In this document: positions 1-7,224 of the stretch, piece by piece
Numbering within the stretch: position 1 is the first letter of the stretch
Layout: every line of letters begins with the position of its first letter
IMG/VR virus record: IMGVR_UViG_3300030117_006441
Span: 1 to 54,287 of that record
Source of the DNA: a virus
DNA: 54,287 nt
Reading direction: 5' to 3' (one strand)
Position numbers and translations under genes: made by a program
Notes under the pieces: generated by a model
Seen by the model: only the letters and a program-made list of their open reading frames with translations
Database searches by the model: none
What the model was told of the DNA's origin: nothing

Positions 1-59
1 CATATAGAGTATTAGTATTACCTTCAGCTGCTGTAGATTCTATTATAGCAGGTATGTAG
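1..59 (+). CDS. C-terminal tail of a truncated gene
   Basis: An open frame enters from the left edge (first full codon at position 3) and stops with TAG at 57-59, leaving 18 residues ending SIIAGM. No start is visible. It directly precedes the 48-bp stem-loop repeat, just as the 153-aa virion gene at the right edge does, so it is probably a further head/virion gene of the late operon. Too short to assign a function. Confidence 0.5.
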   Translation, partial: YRVLVLPSAAVDSIIAGM

Positions 60-65
60 TAAATG

Positions 66-113
66 TTTGGGGGCTGTGACTGCGGAGAGCTTCCCCTCCC
101 TGTAGTCGCAGTT
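66..113. repeat. 48-bp stem-loop repeat, left copy
   Basis: Identical over 48 bases to 54240-54287. Bases 74-85 pair with 100-111 in a 12-bp stem with three G-U pairs, around a 14-base C-rich loop (86-99). The preceding G run (69-73) could alternatively pair with the C run in the loop (93-96), so two folds compete. It is strikingly GC-rich for this genome and lies 6 bases after a stop codon. It could be a terminator (though no T tract follows), an mRNA processing or stability element, or a hairpin promoter. Confidence 0.85.
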
Positions 114-175
114 CCTAAATTTAACAATAACAATCTCATTCACGGGCAGTCATACCCTTAGAGAGGAAGGAATAA

Positions 176-838
176 ATGACATTTGAAGAACAAATAGAAA
201 GTTTAACAGGATTAACTGTAAGTAGTTCAGGGACTACACCAACCCAAGGTGAAGTATCTCAATTTTTAACAGATGGTATAAGAGACGTAATTAATAAATT
301 AATTGAAATTTCTCCAAGTGAAACTCCTAAGTTTACATCAACTTCGCATGATAGTGGTAATAATGGAATTACAATTGAAGGAAAAACTTTATCAGTTGTA
401 CGAGAACATGACAGTACGACTGTATTAAGACCATGTACATTAATATCATCTCAAGACAGATATGTTGCTACTGATGTTGATAGTCTTAGCTACAGATCTA
501 AATTTAACCCAGGATACTATGTTTTAGATGGAAAAATTTATTCAGTTCCTGCATCTTCTGCGGGTAATAATGATTTAATAGTTACTCAAGTAACATATCC
601 AACAGCTTTATTTAGTGATTCTTCAATCAATAATTTTCCAGATGAATTTGAATATTTGGTAGTAGTATATGCAGCAATGAAATCATTAGAATCTAAAATG
701 GCAGAGTATACAATAGATGAAGAAGATAGTGAATTAGCTCAGGCTATAGGATTAAATATTGCAGCATTAGGAAAACAATATAATGAAGCTTTATTAGTAA
801 AAACAGATAAACAACCTCAAAATGCAGGAGGTCAATAA
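176..838 (+). CDS. head-tail adaptor-like protein (220 aa)
   Basis: A 220-residue soluble protein, the first complete gene after the left stem-loop repeat, with a GAGGAAGGA ribosome-binding site. It has an N-terminal helical part with an acidic first 40 residues, a beta-rich middle (VLDGKIYSVPA, about residues 115-125) and a helical C-terminus (MKSLESKMAEYTID). This architecture and its place downstream of capsid genes and upstream of small connector-size proteins fit a ring/adaptor protein that docks under the portal. Its stop overlaps the next start (TAATG). The assignment is by context; it could also be a tail accessory factor. Confidence 0.5.
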   Translation: MTFEEQIESLTGLTVSSSGTTPTQGEVSQFLTDGIRDVINKLIEISPSETPKFTSTSHDSGNNGITIEGKTLSVVREHDSTTVLRPCTLISSQDRYVATDVDSLSYRSKFNPGYYVLDGKIYSVPASSAGNNDLIVTQVTYPTALFSDSSINNFPDEFEYLVVVYAAMKSLESKMAEYTIDEEDSELAQAIGLNIAALGKQYNEALLVKTDKQPQNAGGQ

Positions 839-1119
839 TGACAGTAAAACAAATTATGGAAAGAATTGGTATTACAGAAACAGGAAGAGCGATAGCTTAT
901 ATTAAAGATGCTTTAGAAGAAATTAATGTAAGGTCTGAAACACATGTTACAACTTCAAAAATAAGTTTAGCTAAAGATCAAAGATTATATGACATACCTA
1001 ATCATGTTATTCAAATTAAAGATATAAGAGTAAAAAATCATTTAAACTCTAAAGATGAATATAGATCTATTCCTAGATTAATACATAAACCTTTAATTAA
1101 AGATGCGGATGGAGTATAA
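838..1119 (+). CDS. small connector-like protein (93 aa)
   Basis: A 93-aa protein starting inside the stop of the upstream gene (TAATG), so translation is probably coupled. The N-terminus VKQIMERIGITETGRAIAYI looks helical and is followed by a beta-rich part around LYDIPNHVIQIKDIRVKN. Together with the next 216-aa gene, only 2 bases away, it resembles the halves of a single adaptor protein: the second gene begins with beta strands that could continue this domain. I see no motif that decides its function. Confidence 0.45.
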   Translation: MTVKQIMERIGITETGRAIAYIKDALEEINVRSETHVTTSKISLAKDQRLYDIPNHVIQIKDIRVKNHLNSKDEYRSIPRLIHKPLIKDADGV

Positions 1120-1121
1120 TT

Positions 1122-1772
1122 ATGGCAGAAGTTAAAGAGTATGGATATTATATAGAAGGCAATAAAATTGCTATTGTTCAAAAAGATATTTCATTTGATA
1201 ATGATATAAATTCAAGAAATTATGGTCCAGATTCAGATAGAATATTATGGAAATCTCCATTAGAAAGTATTACTGATGGTATTGAAATACAATATAGTTA
1301 TGTTCCTGAATATAGAATTAATGATGCAAGCGATACTCAGGCTATTACTGGATATGATGAAGATGGAACAGGTTTATTAAAATTAACAGGAAGTACATTA
1401 TCTACTGATTCTTCTATTACTCATATAGTAGTAGAAGGATTAGATAATTTTAATGGTTTACATAAAATAAAAACATTAAATGCAAGCTATTATATATTAG
1501 AAACAAAATATAGTGGTGCAGCTGTAACTAATGCTGGCACAATGTCAATAGATGTATCTGTTTTGCAAGATGAATCATTTGAAATAGATTTACCAACATA
1601 TTTACAAAAAGCATTAATTTATTACATAAAATCTAAATTCTTTGAGGATTTAGGTGATTTAGAAAAAAGAGAATATTTTGAAACTTTGTTTTTAGAACAA
1701 GTAGAAAGACATAATAATGCAAAAATCCCAGGATTTAGAGTTATGTCTGCAGGTTCTAATGCAATACGATAA
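1122..1772 (+). CDS. adaptor/tail-completion-like protein (216 aa)
   Basis: A 216-aa protein with a beta-rich first half, a central small domain (about residues 80-140, GLLKLTGSTLSTDSSITHIVVEGLD region) resembling an inserted fibre or Ig-like strand set, and a helical C-terminus (YLQKALIYYIKSKFFEDLGDLE). The C-terminal helices resemble those of the 220-aa protein upstream, as seen in families of ring/adaptor proteins. Virion role inferred from position. Confidence 0.45.
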   Translation: MAEVKEYGYYIEGNKIAIVQKDISFDNDINSRNYGPDSDRILWKSPLESITDGIEIQYSYVPEYRINDASDTQAITGYDEDGTGLLKLTGSTLSTDSSITHIVVEGLDNFNGLHKIKTLNASYYILETKYSGAAVTNAGTMSIDVSVLQDESFEIDLPTYLQKALIYYIKSKFFEDLGDLEKREYFETLFLEQVERHNNAKIPGFRVMSAGSNAIR

Positions 1773-1795
1773 CAATAACAAACAAACCCGTTCAC

Positions 1796-1809
1796 GCACT
1801 TGCCAGTGC
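1796..1809 (+). promoter_or_regulatory. leader hairpin before a virion gene
   Basis: GCACT pairs with AGTGC around a TGCC loop, 19 bases upstream of the ATG at 1828. The leader begins with AACAATAACAA (from 1771), a string also found at 123 upstream of the 220-aa gene, and both leaders contain TTCACG and a purine-rich RBS. It may be a translational or processing element shared by late transcripts; the role is unknown. Confidence 0.4.
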
Positions 1810-1827
1810 TTAGGGTAGGAGGAAAAT

Positions 1828-2160
1828 ATGGCAAACAAATATACAGTACAAGAATCAAATAACTTAGCTATTGGACAAACACATTCAATGCATTTAAATG
1901 TGGGTGCTGTAGCAATGACACCACCATCTAATACAGTTTTTATAGCTATTCATATTCTTAATGATACTAGATTCACAGCATTAGTAGCTGAAGATCCTAA
2001 TACTTGTATTGGTACTACTGGAACTGATAATAGCCACGCTGGAGGAACAGGAGATGTTGTTGCTGATGCTAGTGTATTTCCAGCTGGAACTATAATATAT
2101 GGTAGATGGACTTCAATAACATTAACTAGTGGATTAATAAATGCATATTGCGGTGGTTAA
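1828..2160 (+). CDS. small virion-like protein (110 aa)
   Basis: A 110-aa protein preceded by GGTAGGAGG. It is rich in Thr, Ala and Gly with alternating hydrophobic residues (TVFIAIHILNDTRFTALVAE), typical of beta-sandwich head or fibre decoration proteins. It has weak resemblance in style to the capsid-accessory proteins at the right edge. It lies in the late operon, 2 bases before the LamG-like gene. Function not recognised. Confidence 0.5.
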   Translation: MANKYTVQESNNLAIGQTHSMHLNVGAVAMTPPSNTVFIAIHILNDTRFTALVAEDPNTCIGTTGTDNSHAGGTGDVVADASVFPAGTIIYGRWTSITLTSGLINAYCGG

Positions 2161-2162
2161 TT

Positions 2163-3044
2163 ATGAAATCAACATTAGCTACAGTTAATTTAAAAAGAAG
2201 GTTATGGCAATCTGGACAACATGTTCAAATCCATACTGGAACAGGTATAGCTGCTCAAGCAGCAACTACTTCAGCATTTAATGAGTGGAGTAGCTATACA
2301 ATTGCTGTAACATTTAATTATGGTATTTCAAACACAGCTTTTGCTACGAATAATCAAACTACCTTTTCAATTATGGAAAGTAATGGAGGTGATCAATTTG
2401 CAGGAAATCAAAGTGGATTTAGTAGTGTAATATATGCAGCTCAGATTTATGGTTTGTATGCTGATGGAGGAACTGTAAATATGCAAAGTTTTTCTTTAGG
2501 CGATGCTCATAATGGTGTGTTTAATAGTGGAAAACAAACTAATCCTGTGATGACTCATATTTGGAGAGCAGATTGTACTGAGACAATTAACAATATTTCT
2601 TTTACTCAAATGAATGATGCAGGTGTTGAAGCTAGTGCTCCAACAACTAGATTTGTAAAAACAACTAAAAGTCTTGATTTTACTAACAATCATTGGGGTT
2701 CTATTGGAACAGGAGGATATATTACGATAGCTGGCTGGAAAGGTAATGCATCAGCAAGTCTTGGATCTCATATGGATGCTGAGTATGGAATTATAAGAGT
2801 TCAAGTATGGAAAAATACTATTTTAACAGATGATCAGTGTAAAAATACTATAGGAGGTGCTACAGGAATTACTAGTTTAATAAATTATAATGATAGTACC
2901 TATTCTTATCCGCAACCTAATCATGAATGGATACCTGAACTAGGAAATGAAGATACTATTTCAGACACAGGCAGCGATACAGCTGTTAATTTAACCTATA
3001 TAGGAAGCCCTGATATTGGATATTTTAGATATGGAGAACAATAA
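2163..3044 (+). CDS. LamG-like fibre or appendage protein (293 aa)
   Basis: I place the start at the ATG at 2163, three bases after the upstream stop, rather than the earlier TTG. Residues about 170-250 contain SLDFTNNHWGSIGTGGYITIAGW and EYGIIRVQVWKNTILTDDQC, a pattern like a concanavalin/LamG jelly-roll carbohydrate-binding domain found in phage fibres. The first 100 residues are Thr/Gly/Ala-rich beta. Likely surface exposed and involved in host contact; this is inference from composition and position. Confidence 0.5.
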   Translation: MKSTLATVNLKRRLWQSGQHVQIHTGTGIAAQAATTSAFNEWSSYTIAVTFNYGISNTAFATNNQTTFSIMESNGGDQFAGNQSGFSSVIYAAQIYGLYADGGTVNMQSFSLGDAHNGVFNSGKQTNPVMTHIWRADCTETINNISFTQMNDAGVEASAPTTRFVKTTKSLDFTNNHWGSIGTGGYITIAGWKGNASASLGSHMDAEYGIIRVQVWKNTILTDDQCKNTIGGATGITSLINYNDSTYSYPQPNHEWIPELGNEDTISDTGSDTAVNLTYIGSPDIGYFRYGEQ

Positions 3045-3274
3045 TGAGATATTATATGATACTAGAAAGCAATGATGTTACAGAAGAAATGAAAAATAAT
3101 AGTCTTATTTGCATGACTAGTCAAGATGAAAATAAAAAATATACTATATTAGCATATAAAGGTGTAAAACCTGCTTGTTTTAATAGCTTTGATGCAATGT
3201 TAGCACCAGAACTTAAAGAAATTATGTTTAATGAAGATAATGAAAATATTTGGTATAATATACCACCTGAATAG
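3044..3274 (+). CDS. small protein of unknown function (76 aa)
   Basis: Begins inside the stop of the LamG-like gene (TAATG). A 76-aa acidic protein; the pattern YMILESNDVTEEMKNNSLICM followed by KYTILAYKGVKPACF suggests a small alpha/beta fold. Possibly a chaperone or partner for the fibre protein, judging only from the coupling. Function not recognised. Confidence 0.55.
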   Translation: MRYYMILESNDVTEEMKNNSLICMTSQDENKKYTILAYKGVKPACFNSFDAMLAPELKEIMFNEDNENIWYNIPPE

Positions 3275-3289
3275 ACATAAGGAGTATTA

Positions 3290-3460
3290 ATGAAAAAAAC
3301 AGAAGAGAAAAAGGAAGCTCAAGAAAAAATTACAATAGATTCTAGGTTAGAATCATTGAAAAATCAACAAAAGGAATTGGGTCGTCTATTTGATAAGATT
3401 CAAGGAGCAATAGAAGTTCTTGAGGAAATAAAAAGAGAAGACAATGAAAAAACAGATTAG
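3290..3460 (+). CDS. short coiled-coil protein (56 aa)
   Basis: A 56-aa highly charged protein with heptad-like LESLKNQQKELGRLFDKIQG, predicted to be one long helix. Preceded by AAGGAG 5 bases before the ATG. Its last 17 bases overlap the endolysin start. Similar small helical proteins sit beside phage lysis genes; a lysis accessory role is a guess. Confidence 0.6.
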   Translation: MKKTEEKKEAQEKITIDSRLESLKNQQKELGRLFDKIQGAIEVLEEIKREDNEKTD

Positions 3461-3890
3461 GGAAATTATTGAATGGAGTCTAAAGGAAATGGATCTCTAT
3501 TCAGAAGACGCAGTAGACTTAGTCTACAAAACAGGGAATGCTGAGACAGGATATAGGCATTTAAAACAAATGGGAGGTGGTCCAGCAATTGGGTTCTGGC
3601 AAGTAGAACCTGCAACGCTTATTGACATTATAGACAATTACGTGAAATATCGTCCTAAGCTCGAAAAACGCCTCAAATCGTTAGGTTTTGATAAAAGGGA
3701 TATGGAAGTAAGGGTAATGAGTAATTTGGCCTTACAAGCAGCATTTTGTCGCTTAAAATATAGAAGAGACAAATATCCACTACCAAAAGCTGGTGATTTA
3801 AAAGCTCAAGCTGAATGTTGGAAACGAGTATATAATACTCACCTTGGTAAAGGAACTATAAAACATTTTATGGAGGCTAATGATGAATGA
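3444..3890 (+). CDS. endolysin, lysozyme/transglycosylase-like (148 aa)
   Basis: Residues 30-60 read TGNAETGYRHLKQ then GGGPAIGFWQVEPAT, the pattern of soluble lytic transglycosylase/lysozyme-type phage peptidoglycan hydrolases, with E34 as the candidate catalytic acid. No signal peptide or membrane anchor is visible, so release to the periplasm would depend on a holin; a holin-like gene lies 1.1 kb downstream. It would cleave the glycan strand at lysis, although an entry role cannot be excluded. The stop (TGA) overlaps the next start. Confidence 0.75.
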   Translation: MKKQIREIIEWSLKEMDLYSEDAVDLVYKTGNAETGYRHLKQMGGGPAIGFWQVEPATLIDIIDNYVKYRPKLEKRLKSLGFDKRDMEVRVMSNLALQAAFCRLKYRRDKYPLPKAGDLKAQAECWKRVYNTHLGKGTIKHFMEANDE

Positions 3891-4650
3891 TATTGTAAAA
3901 ACAGCAATAGTAACACCAGATAAACATTTTCCTATACATGACAAAAAAGCTATTAGTGTAGTTTGTCAAGCAATAGAAATTGTTAAACCAAATGCTTATA
4001 TTGATTTAGGTGATACTGGTGAATGGGAATATTTTAGTACTCACTACTGGAAAGGTAGAAATGCTAAACCTATGGAAGATTTAATTCCATTGCTAGATAA
4101 AGATGTAAAAGCAGTTAATAAAGGTATGGATATAATTGATAAATCTTTAGATAAAGTTAAATGTAAAGAAAGACATTTTGTTCAAGGTAATCATGAAGTA
4201 TGGTTAGATAAATTTGTTACTAGGTATCCTTACTTAGATCGTTACATGACTTATAATGCTTTAAAATTAAAAGAAAGAGGCTATGAGTTTCATCCTTATA
4301 ATAAAAAGGATAATTTAAAAATAGGTAAGTTAAATTTTACTCATGGAAAGTTTACTTCTAAATATCACTCATTTAAACATTTAGATGTTTATGGCGAAAG
4401 TATTATGTATGGTCATACACATGATTTACAAAGACATACTAAAACAAATAGAGGTGGTACAATTAGTGCTTGGAGTTTAGGATGTTTAAAAGATATAGAA
4501 GCTGATGAAGATTGGCTTGGTGGTAGATTGACTAATTGGAATCACGCATTTGCTATAGTTAATTTTTTTAAAAATGGCAATTTTAATGTAGAAGTTGTAG
4601 AAATTATTAACGGAAAGACAACTTTATGGGGTAATCTCATAAAGGGATAA
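3880..4650 (+). CDS. calcineurin-like metallophosphoesterase (256 aa)
   Basis: The metallophosphoesterase signature is visible in order: D14-x-H16 (TPDKH), LGDTGEWE (about 43-50), QGNHE, THG and YGHTHD near the C-terminus. These residues bind the two catalytic metals in the family. Two adjacent ATGs (3880 and 3883) are both possible after the GGAGG. The substrate is unknown. Sitting between endolysin and holin-like genes it is expressed late, which argues against a replication role; it may act on nucleotides, phosphoproteins or cell-envelope components. Confidence 0.85.
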   Translation: MMNDIVKTAIVTPDKHFPIHDKKAISVVCQAIEIVKPNAYIDLGDTGEWEYFSTHYWKGRNAKPMEDLIPLLDKDVKAVNKGMDIIDKSLDKVKCKERHFVQGNHEVWLDKFVTRYPYLDRYMTYNALKLKERGYEFHPYNKKDNLKIGKLNFTHGKFTSKYHSFKHLDVYGESIMYGHTHDLQRHTKTNRGGTISAWSLGCLKDIEADEDWLGGRLTNWNHAFAIVNFFKNGNFNVEVVEIINGKTTLWGNLIKG

Positions 4651-4663
4651 TTTATGGAGAATA

Positions 4664-5023
4664 ATGGAACAAGAAGTTATAGAAAATTTAATAGGCGAAT
4701 ATGGCTGGATGGCTGCAGTTGCATTCTTGTTCTTAATAGGACGTAATACAATTGAATCTCTAATTGAAGCCATTAAGGTTTTCGCTGGAGATGATTTAAA
4801 TACAGATGATGTAATTATTTTTGATGGAAGACCTGCTCGAGTTGTTCGAGTAGGGTTATGGAAAACAATACTTTTTGTATACGAAGTCGGATGTGCTAAT
4901 GGTAAGGCAATAGTTAAAGGTGGAAATAAAGTCGCTATACAAAATGATAAACTAAAGGACCATTTAATAGAAAAGCCTTTACCAATGCTGGACTTAAAAA
5001 AATGGGATGACTGTGAGGATTAA
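4664..5023 (+). CDS. membrane protein with MscS-like beta domain (119 aa)
   Basis: One N-terminal hydrophobic segment (residues about 13-27, YGWMAAVAFLFLIGR) is followed by DDLNTDDVIIFDGRPARVVRVGLWKT, which resembles the small beta domain of mechanosensitive (MscS-type) channels: a soluble sub-domain just after the pore helix. It lies between the phosphoesterase and the holin-like gene, so a lysis-related membrane role is plausible. The MscS likeness is by eye and only moderate. Confidence 0.5.
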   Translation: MEQEVIENLIGEYGWMAAVAFLFLIGRNTIESLIEAIKVFAGDDLNTDDVIIFDGRPARVVRVGLWKTILFVYEVGCANGKAIVKGGNKVAIQNDKLKDHLIEKPLPMLDLKKWDDCED

Positions 5024-5203
5024 ATGCAGGATACATTAAAAATTTTAAGTAATTATCCTGAACTAGGAATAACAAGTAGTGTGGGTTCAGGTATAATACA
5101 TTGGTTAGGAGTTTTAAATCCTATATTAAGTTTTATATCGCTTATTATAGGTATAAGTATAGGATTAATGACGATATATACAAAAATAAAAGGAGTAAAA
5201 TAA
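5024..5203 (+). CDS. holin-like small membrane protein (59 aa)
   Basis: A 59-aa protein encoded from the ATG at 5024, directly behind the upstream stop, to TAA at 5201-5203, which overlaps the next start (TAATG). Residues about 17-52 are strongly hydrophobic (GSGIIHWLGVLNPILSF, then ISLIIGISIGLMTIY) with a charged, Lys-rich tail, giving one or two membrane spans. Size, topology and proximity to the endolysin fit a holin that would permeabilise the inner membrane. Confidence 0.6.
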   Translation: MQDTLKILSNYPELGITSSVGSGIIHWLGVLNPILSFISLIIGISIGLMTIYTKIKGVK

Positions 5204-5940
5204 TGTCAAGTACAATAGGCAGCGCTACATTGACAGTTAAAGTAACTGAATCAATTAGTTTAAATGGAAGTGAACAAGGTGCAACTAATACTATGACAAT
5301 TAGTAGTGTAAATGAAATTTCAAAAAGAATAGTTAGTGTTCCTCAGTCAGAAGTAACATTATTAAATTTTTCAACTGCCGTTGCTAATGATACTTTTGTA
5401 GAAGGAGATGTAAGATACATTAGAATTAGTAACAAAGATGATGCTAATTTTGTATATTTAGTATTTACAAATGAATATAATAATGAATTTTGTGTTAAGT
5501 TAGACTATGGTCAATCTTTTATTTATAACGCTGATAGAAATAGTGGAGTAATTGATACTATGCTTGCTAATCAAGTAGCTTTGGGATTTACTGAAAGTAC
5601 TGGTGATACAGGTGATGATGATGATATTGAAAATATAACAGCTACTAATAAAATTATACCTGGACTAAGATATGCTCATGATGCTACTACTGTTCCAGCA
5701 GGAACAAGCGTAGGAAGTGTTACATCTGAATCATCTCCTGTAAATGGATATAGAGTAACAGCTCATACATTAGTTACTAGAGATGCAACAACAGGAGCTG
5801 AATCTGTTTCTAATACATCTGGAGGAGCAGATACTGATGGAACAGCTACATATAGCGCAGGATTTGGAGACTTAACAGCAATAACCGCAGAAGCAGACTC
5901 AGGTGTAGTAGATCTTGAAGTCTTTGTAGCTTCTGTTTAA
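5203..5940 (+). CDS. virion decoration-like protein, paralogue A (245 aa)
   Basis: The ATG at 5203 is chosen because it follows AAGGAG and makes the N-terminus (MSSTIGSATLTVKVTESISLN) align with the paralogue at 5953 (MSSTISSATLTIKLTESISLN). The first about 130 residues match the paralogue almost throughout, including the VRYIRI and GQSFIYNAD segments. This copy carries an extra about 90-residue Thr/Ser/Gly-rich insertion before a shared C-terminal VDLEVFVA. Probably a trimeric surface or head protein; function not recognised. Confidence 0.6.
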   Translation: MSSTIGSATLTVKVTESISLNGSEQGATNTMTISSVNEISKRIVSVPQSEVTLLNFSTAVANDTFVEGDVRYIRISNKDDANFVYLVFTNEYNNEFCVKLDYGQSFIYNADRNSGVIDTMLANQVALGFTESTGDTGDDDDIENITATNKIIPGLRYAHDATTVPAGTSVGSVTSESSPVNGYRVTAHTLVTRDATTGAESVSNTSGGADTDGTATYSAGFGDLTAITAEADSGVVDLEVFVASV

Positions 5941-5952
5941 TTAGGAGAAAAA

Positions 5953-6423
5953 ATGAGTTCAACAATAAGTAGTGCAACTTTAACAATAAAATTAACTGAA
6001 AGCATTTCTTTAAATGGTTCAGATCAAGGTGCAACTAACACATTAACTATTGGAAGTATTAACGAAATATATAAAAGAATAGTTACTGTGCCTACATCTG
6101 AAGTTACATTAATTGAAATGAGTACTGCAGTAGCAAATGGTACTTTTGTAGAATCTGATGTTAGATATATTAGAATAACTAATAAAGATGATCAAAATCA
6201 TGTTTCTTTAACATTTAAAAATGAAGATAATGATGAAATGGGTATTAAGCTTGATAAAGGTCAATCTTTTATCTATAATGCAGATCTAGCAGGAGGTGTA
6301 GTAGATACATTTGATGCAAATGCTGGAGCAGTTACTCCAGGAACACATGCAGATTTAGTTAATATAACAGCTCTTGCTAACACAGCTGCTGTAGATGTTG
6401 AAGTATTTGTTGCATGCGTATAA
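5953..6423 (+). CDS. virion decoration-like protein, paralogue B (156 aa)
   Basis: A shorter tandem copy of the preceding gene: same start, same SEVTL, VRYIRI(S/T)NKDD and GQSFIYNAD segments and the same C-terminal V(D/E)VFVA, but without the central insertion. An AGGAG RBS precedes the ATG. The pair arose by tandem duplication with later gain or loss of a domain. The beta-rich, charge-balanced sequence suggests a small jelly-roll or beta-barrel virion protein. Confidence 0.6.
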   Translation: MSSTISSATLTIKLTESISLNGSDQGATNTLTIGSINEIYKRIVTVPTSEVTLIEMSTAVANGTFVESDVRYIRITNKDDQNHVSLTFKNEDNDEMGIKLDKGQSFIYNADLAGGVVDTFDANAGAVTPGTHADLVNITALANTAAVDVEVFVACV

Positions 6424-6445
6424 TTAATAAATAAAGGAGAATAAA

Positions 6446-6577
6446 ATGCCAAACGTCGGTGGAAAGAAGTTTTCTTATACTAAAAAAGGTAAGATGGCTG
6501 CTAAAAAGTATGCTAAAAAAACAGGTAAGAAAATGAAAAAAACAGGTTATAACATAACCAAAAATATAGGTTACTAA
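6446..6577 (+). CDS. small Lys-rich basic protein (43 aa)
   Basis: A 43-aa protein with about 15 lysines (GKMAAKKYAKKTGKKMKKTG), preceded by AAAGGAGA. The stop overlaps the next start (TAATG). Two similar tiny basic proteins lie at 7093 and 47800. Such proteins in phage late operons are often minor virion or DNA-binding proteins; that is inference from charge. Confidence 0.55.
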   Translation: MPNVGGKKFSYTKKGKMAAKKYAKKTGKKMKKTGYNITKNIGY

Positions 6578-6708
6578 TGTATTATATCTTAGGCATATTA
6601 TATTTTGTTCTAGGATTTTCGTTAGTATTTGGAATAGGTGTGTATTTTTTATTTGATAATTTTTTTGATTTTTATCTTGATGACATTGGAGAAGGAGAAG
6701 ATTGGTAA
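6577..6708 (+). CDS. small membrane protein (43 aa)
   Basis: Encodes a single hydrophobic helix (residues about 3-27, YILGILYFVLGFSLVFGIGVYF) followed by an acidic tail (DDIGEGEDW). Coupled on both sides by TAATG overlaps. A second candidate holin, antiholin or spanin-like component of the lysis module; it could also be a minor virion membrane protein. Confidence 0.55.
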   Translation: MYYILGILYFVLGFSLVFGIGVYFLFDNFFDFYLDDIGEGEDW

Positions 6709-6923
6709 TGTTATTAAAAAAAGCAGTATTAAAATTATTAGTTAATCAAACTATTAAAGCAATTGAAAAAGTTTCAGATAAAAAGATTGCTCGTGATCAT
6801 CATGATAGAATTAAAGAACTAGAAAATGAAGTAAAAGAGTTAAAAAAAGATTCTCATCCTCCACAAGAATATGTATGTTGTAAAAATTGTGGATGTAGAA
6901 TAAGTAAAATAAAAAACAAATAA
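6708..6923 (+). CDS. coiled-coil protein with CC-x2-C-x-C cysteine cluster (71 aa)
   Basis: The ATG at 6708 (overlapping the upstream TAA) with the GGAG upstream is preferred over a TTG six bases earlier. It has a helical, charged centre (DRIKELENEVKELKKD, a short coiled coil) and a C-terminal VCCKNCGCRISK that could bind zinc or form disulphides. Function not recognised. Confidence 0.55.
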   Translation: MLLKKAVLKLLVNQTIKAIEKVSDKKIARDHHDRIKELENEVKELKKDSHPPQEYVCCKNCGCRISKIKNK

Positions 6924-6933
6924 AGGAGAAACA

Positions 6934-7083
6934 ATGATGTCATTTATTACAAGTAACTGGGAATATGTATTACTAGCTTTATATGTAGTGGAAAAAGTAG
7001 TAAAACTTAGCCCTTCTAAAAAAGATGATGTAATATGGGATATGGTTTTAAAACCTATTGTTGATAAAATAAAATCTAAATAA
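6934..7083 (+). CDS. small protein with hydrophobic N-terminus (49 aa)
   Basis: A 49-aa protein after AAAGGAGAAACA; two in-frame ATGs (6934 and 6937) are possible. The first about 22 residues (SFITSNWEYVLLALYVVEKVV) could be membrane-inserted and are followed by a charged helix (VLKPIVDKIKSK). Part of the cluster of tiny late genes before the tail hub. Function not recognised. Confidence 0.5.
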   Translation: MMSFITSNWEYVLLALYVVEKVVKLSPSKKDDVIWDMVLKPIVDKIKSK

Positions 7084-7092
7084 GGAGAGATT

Positions 7093-7221
7093 ATGTCTTT
7101 AGTTAGGAATATAAATAAAAGAAAAAAAGCAGGTACTAGTCGTTCTAAAAAAAATACAACTATCTCCAAAAAAGCTTATGCTAATATGAAAAAAAACTGG
7201 GGAAAGAAAAAGAAAAAATAG
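7093..7221 (+). CDS. small Lys/Arg-rich basic protein (42 aa)
   Basis: A 42-aa protein in which more than 40% of residues are Lys or Arg, ending in a polylysine tail (WGKKKKK). Preceded by AAGGAGAGA. Four bases before the tail-hub start. Similar in composition to the 43-aa protein at 6446; possibly nucleic-acid binding or packaged with the DNA. Confidence 0.5.
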   Translation: MSLVRNINKRKKAGTSRSKKNTTISKKAYANMKKNWGKKKKK

Positions 7222-7224
7222 AAT

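Noticed and set aside
1-113. Simple terminal overlap proving a circular genome
   Set aside because: The repeat starts at base 66, not at base 1, and the sequences before the two copies differ, so it is a second copy, not an assembly overlap.
5101-5202. Longer N-terminus for the first decoration-like paralogue
   Set aside because: The region encodes a holin-like protein in another frame, and the paralogue alignment and RBS put the start at 5203.
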